Of a DNA stretch of 64,000 nucleotides, positions 62,571-64,000 are shown piece by piece (position 1 is the stretch's first letter; each line of letters begins with the position of its first letter). Below the pieces are notes generated by a model. The model had not been told where the DNA came from, did not search any database, and was given only the letters and a program-made list of their open reading frames with translations. This DNA is from Centroberyx gerrardi. Taxonomy: Eukaryota > Chordata > Actinopteri > Beryciformes > Berycidae. Location: positions 27,406,359 through 27,470,358 of the forward strand of contig NC_136000.1 in the NCBI RefSeq assembly GCF_048128805.1, written 5' to 3'. The translations under genes and the position numbers were made by a program.

Positions 62571-63224
62571 CGACTTGTTTACTTTTCTTGGCATTATAAT
62601 GGAAGAACCAGGCTCCGGCCAATCAGCTAGAGCCTAATGATCTGGGAGGGACCGCAAGGGAATGAACGGCTGGCCACGGAGTCATTGATGAATCTTTTGC
62701 TGATCATCATTTATCTGCTGTCATGAATTAAACTGATCGATTGTGCTGATTAGGTACAGTATAGCCCGGCGGCTTCTGAGCGGAGCAGTTGGCTACGGAC
62801 CAGAGCCTCTCAGAGTCTGTGCTCTTGCAATCTATTTAAAAGTTTAGCGTCTGTACACAAACAAAGTTTCTCTGTTTTTTTTTACATTTATTCAATTCGG
62901 GCAAACAGTAGAAATTACAGAGAGGGAGCTGGCACTTGGCGAGGGCATCTGGAAATGAGATGTGACAGGTTCGGATCCCAGACCAACACAGGGTTTCTGC
63001 GTTTCAAAAGGCTGGAAAAAGGACCCCATTATCACGACATTATAATGTGTCAGAGAGATGAGAGAGAGGGTAAAGGCTGCAAGACACTTGAAAAGGACAA
63101 AAAGGAGTTGGCTCTCACCCACAAGGGCTCTGCTGCTCGTTTAAGGCCTAATAGATACACCAGAGCGGCTCTGATGTGGATCCACTGGACTTCTCTCTCT
63201 GAATCTATCTCAATCTATAACCTG

Positions 63225-63547
63225 TAGGGATGGGACGATATATCGAAATTCAATATATCACAATACAAACATGTGACAATACGTATCGTGGGGCAGAAAA
63301 ATGAATTGTGATATTAGCTCCATTTTATTCTGCTGTAGTAATCACTAATGAGACACCTGACCATCACAATTTCACAAGCTCTCCATCCAAATTATATTAT
63401 TTACACTTTGTACTGACATTTCTACATTGTTGTTTACATTCTAGCAAACCAATGCCATCGCTAGAAAGATTTGTGGCTCAGAAATAAACATAATTCTGCA
63501 CAGTCATGCTTTGTTATCATTGAAATTCCCATCCTGTCCCATCACTA
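63225..63547. mobile_element. hAT-like nonautonomous element
   Basis: The left end TAGGGATGGGAC (63225) is mirrored by the right end GTCCCATCACTA (63547), giving a 12-bp terminal inverted repeat with one mismatch. The flanking 8-mers ATAACCTG (63217-63224) and GTAACATG (63548-63555) agree at six of eight bases, as for an aged 8-bp hAT target duplication. There is no transposase frame inside the 323 bp. Confidence 0.55.
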
Positions 63548-63883
63548 GTAACATGGCATGTCCGACCGATGTTACATTTGTTCTGTTAGTAACCTACCCA
63601 TCTTTGTGTTATATCATTTGTCAAATATACTTACATATTCAGTTGTAATACTTACATATTCAGTGATCATTTTCCACTTCGTCTGTGTCATATTTCTAAG
63701 GAAGAAATAGGGAAAAGGTGATGAAACAGTAATCAGCCACACCGGGACCCCTCGCTGAGGCTGAATTCAAATGTGATTGCAAGGGGGGGGGGGGGATAAA
63801 ACTGCAGCTCACTTTCTGTTAAAGTCAAGACTGCCATTAAGCTTTTGTTTTATGCATGCTCCCTCATATCCAGACGATGAAAC

Positions 63884-63895
63884 ACACACACACAC

Positions 63896-63926
<31 letters not shown>
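63884..63926. repeat. (AC)n microsatellite
   Basis: About 20 AC units with one CG interruption. Confidence 0.9.
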
Positions 63927-64000
63927 TCTCCTCTTCAGGGAGCTTGATGAGAGTCAGGGGATATGCATCGCTGTTACGTCTGGATCATTGGTCAACGAAA

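Larger units (their letters stand above)
58613..64000 (+). other. Presumed first intron of the kiaa1549l-like gene
   Basis: No further coding exon could be supported in 5.4 kb. The stretch contains TAA-rich sequence (59520-59745), GT microsatellites (60176-60212, 61340-61446), a TGGC-rich degenerate minisatellite (60600-60830), diverged repeat units (62240-62570), a hAT-like element (63225-63547) and a CA tract (63884-63926). Confidence 0.5.

Overview
The window looks like nuclear genomic DNA of a ray-finned (teleost) fish. The evidence is spliced vertebrate genes with short introns and GT-AG junctions, many CA/GT/CT microsatellites, a fish-type L2-clade LINE, small DNA-transposon relics and a solo LTR. 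The species cannot be named from the sequence. No bacterial or viral gene and no operon is present.

Four genes lie head-to-tail on the + strand. (1) depdc7 (2513-8550) has 12 coding exons joining in frame to 592 aa, with a TATA box upstream and a poly(A) signal downstream. (2) tcp11l1 (10100-15331) has 9 coding exons joining to 501 aa, behind a TATA-less CRE/ETS-like promoter region. (3) A hipk3 orthologue (21112-52028) has 17 coding exons joining to 1396 aa. It has a separate 5' noncoding exon near 18.2-18.5 kb and an AT-rich 3' UTR probably running to about 56.1 kb. (4) A first coding exon (58372-58612) encodes a signal sequence and is probably the start of a kiaa1549l-like gene whose remainder lies beyond the window. 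From memory this matches the human 11p13 order DEPDC7-TCP11L1-(CSTF3)-HIPK3-KIAA1549L, but no CSTF3 is visible between tcp11l1 and hipk3.

Exon borders were placed by hand from splice consensus, reading phase and recalled vertebrate proteins. All three complete models close in frame. Two introns need non-canonical GC donors (depdc7 intron 7; the 162-bp hipk3 intron 43319-43480).

Non-genic content includes an internally deleted L2-type LINE in a hipk3 intron (about 38.0-41.2 kb) and a 287-bp solo LTR with a perfect 5-bp target duplication (34559-34845). There are also several TIR-bounded elements (12365-12916, 15750-16902, 63225-63547), two strong hairpins and many microsatellites.

I see no wholly new multi-gene system. 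The most interesting signals are in hipk3: a decayed tandem copy of a kinase exon just upstream of the real one, with an in-frame acceptor and a stop; a 33-codon upstream ORF ending 2 nt before the first splice donor; and the counterpart of the single exon that forms circHIPK3 in mammals.
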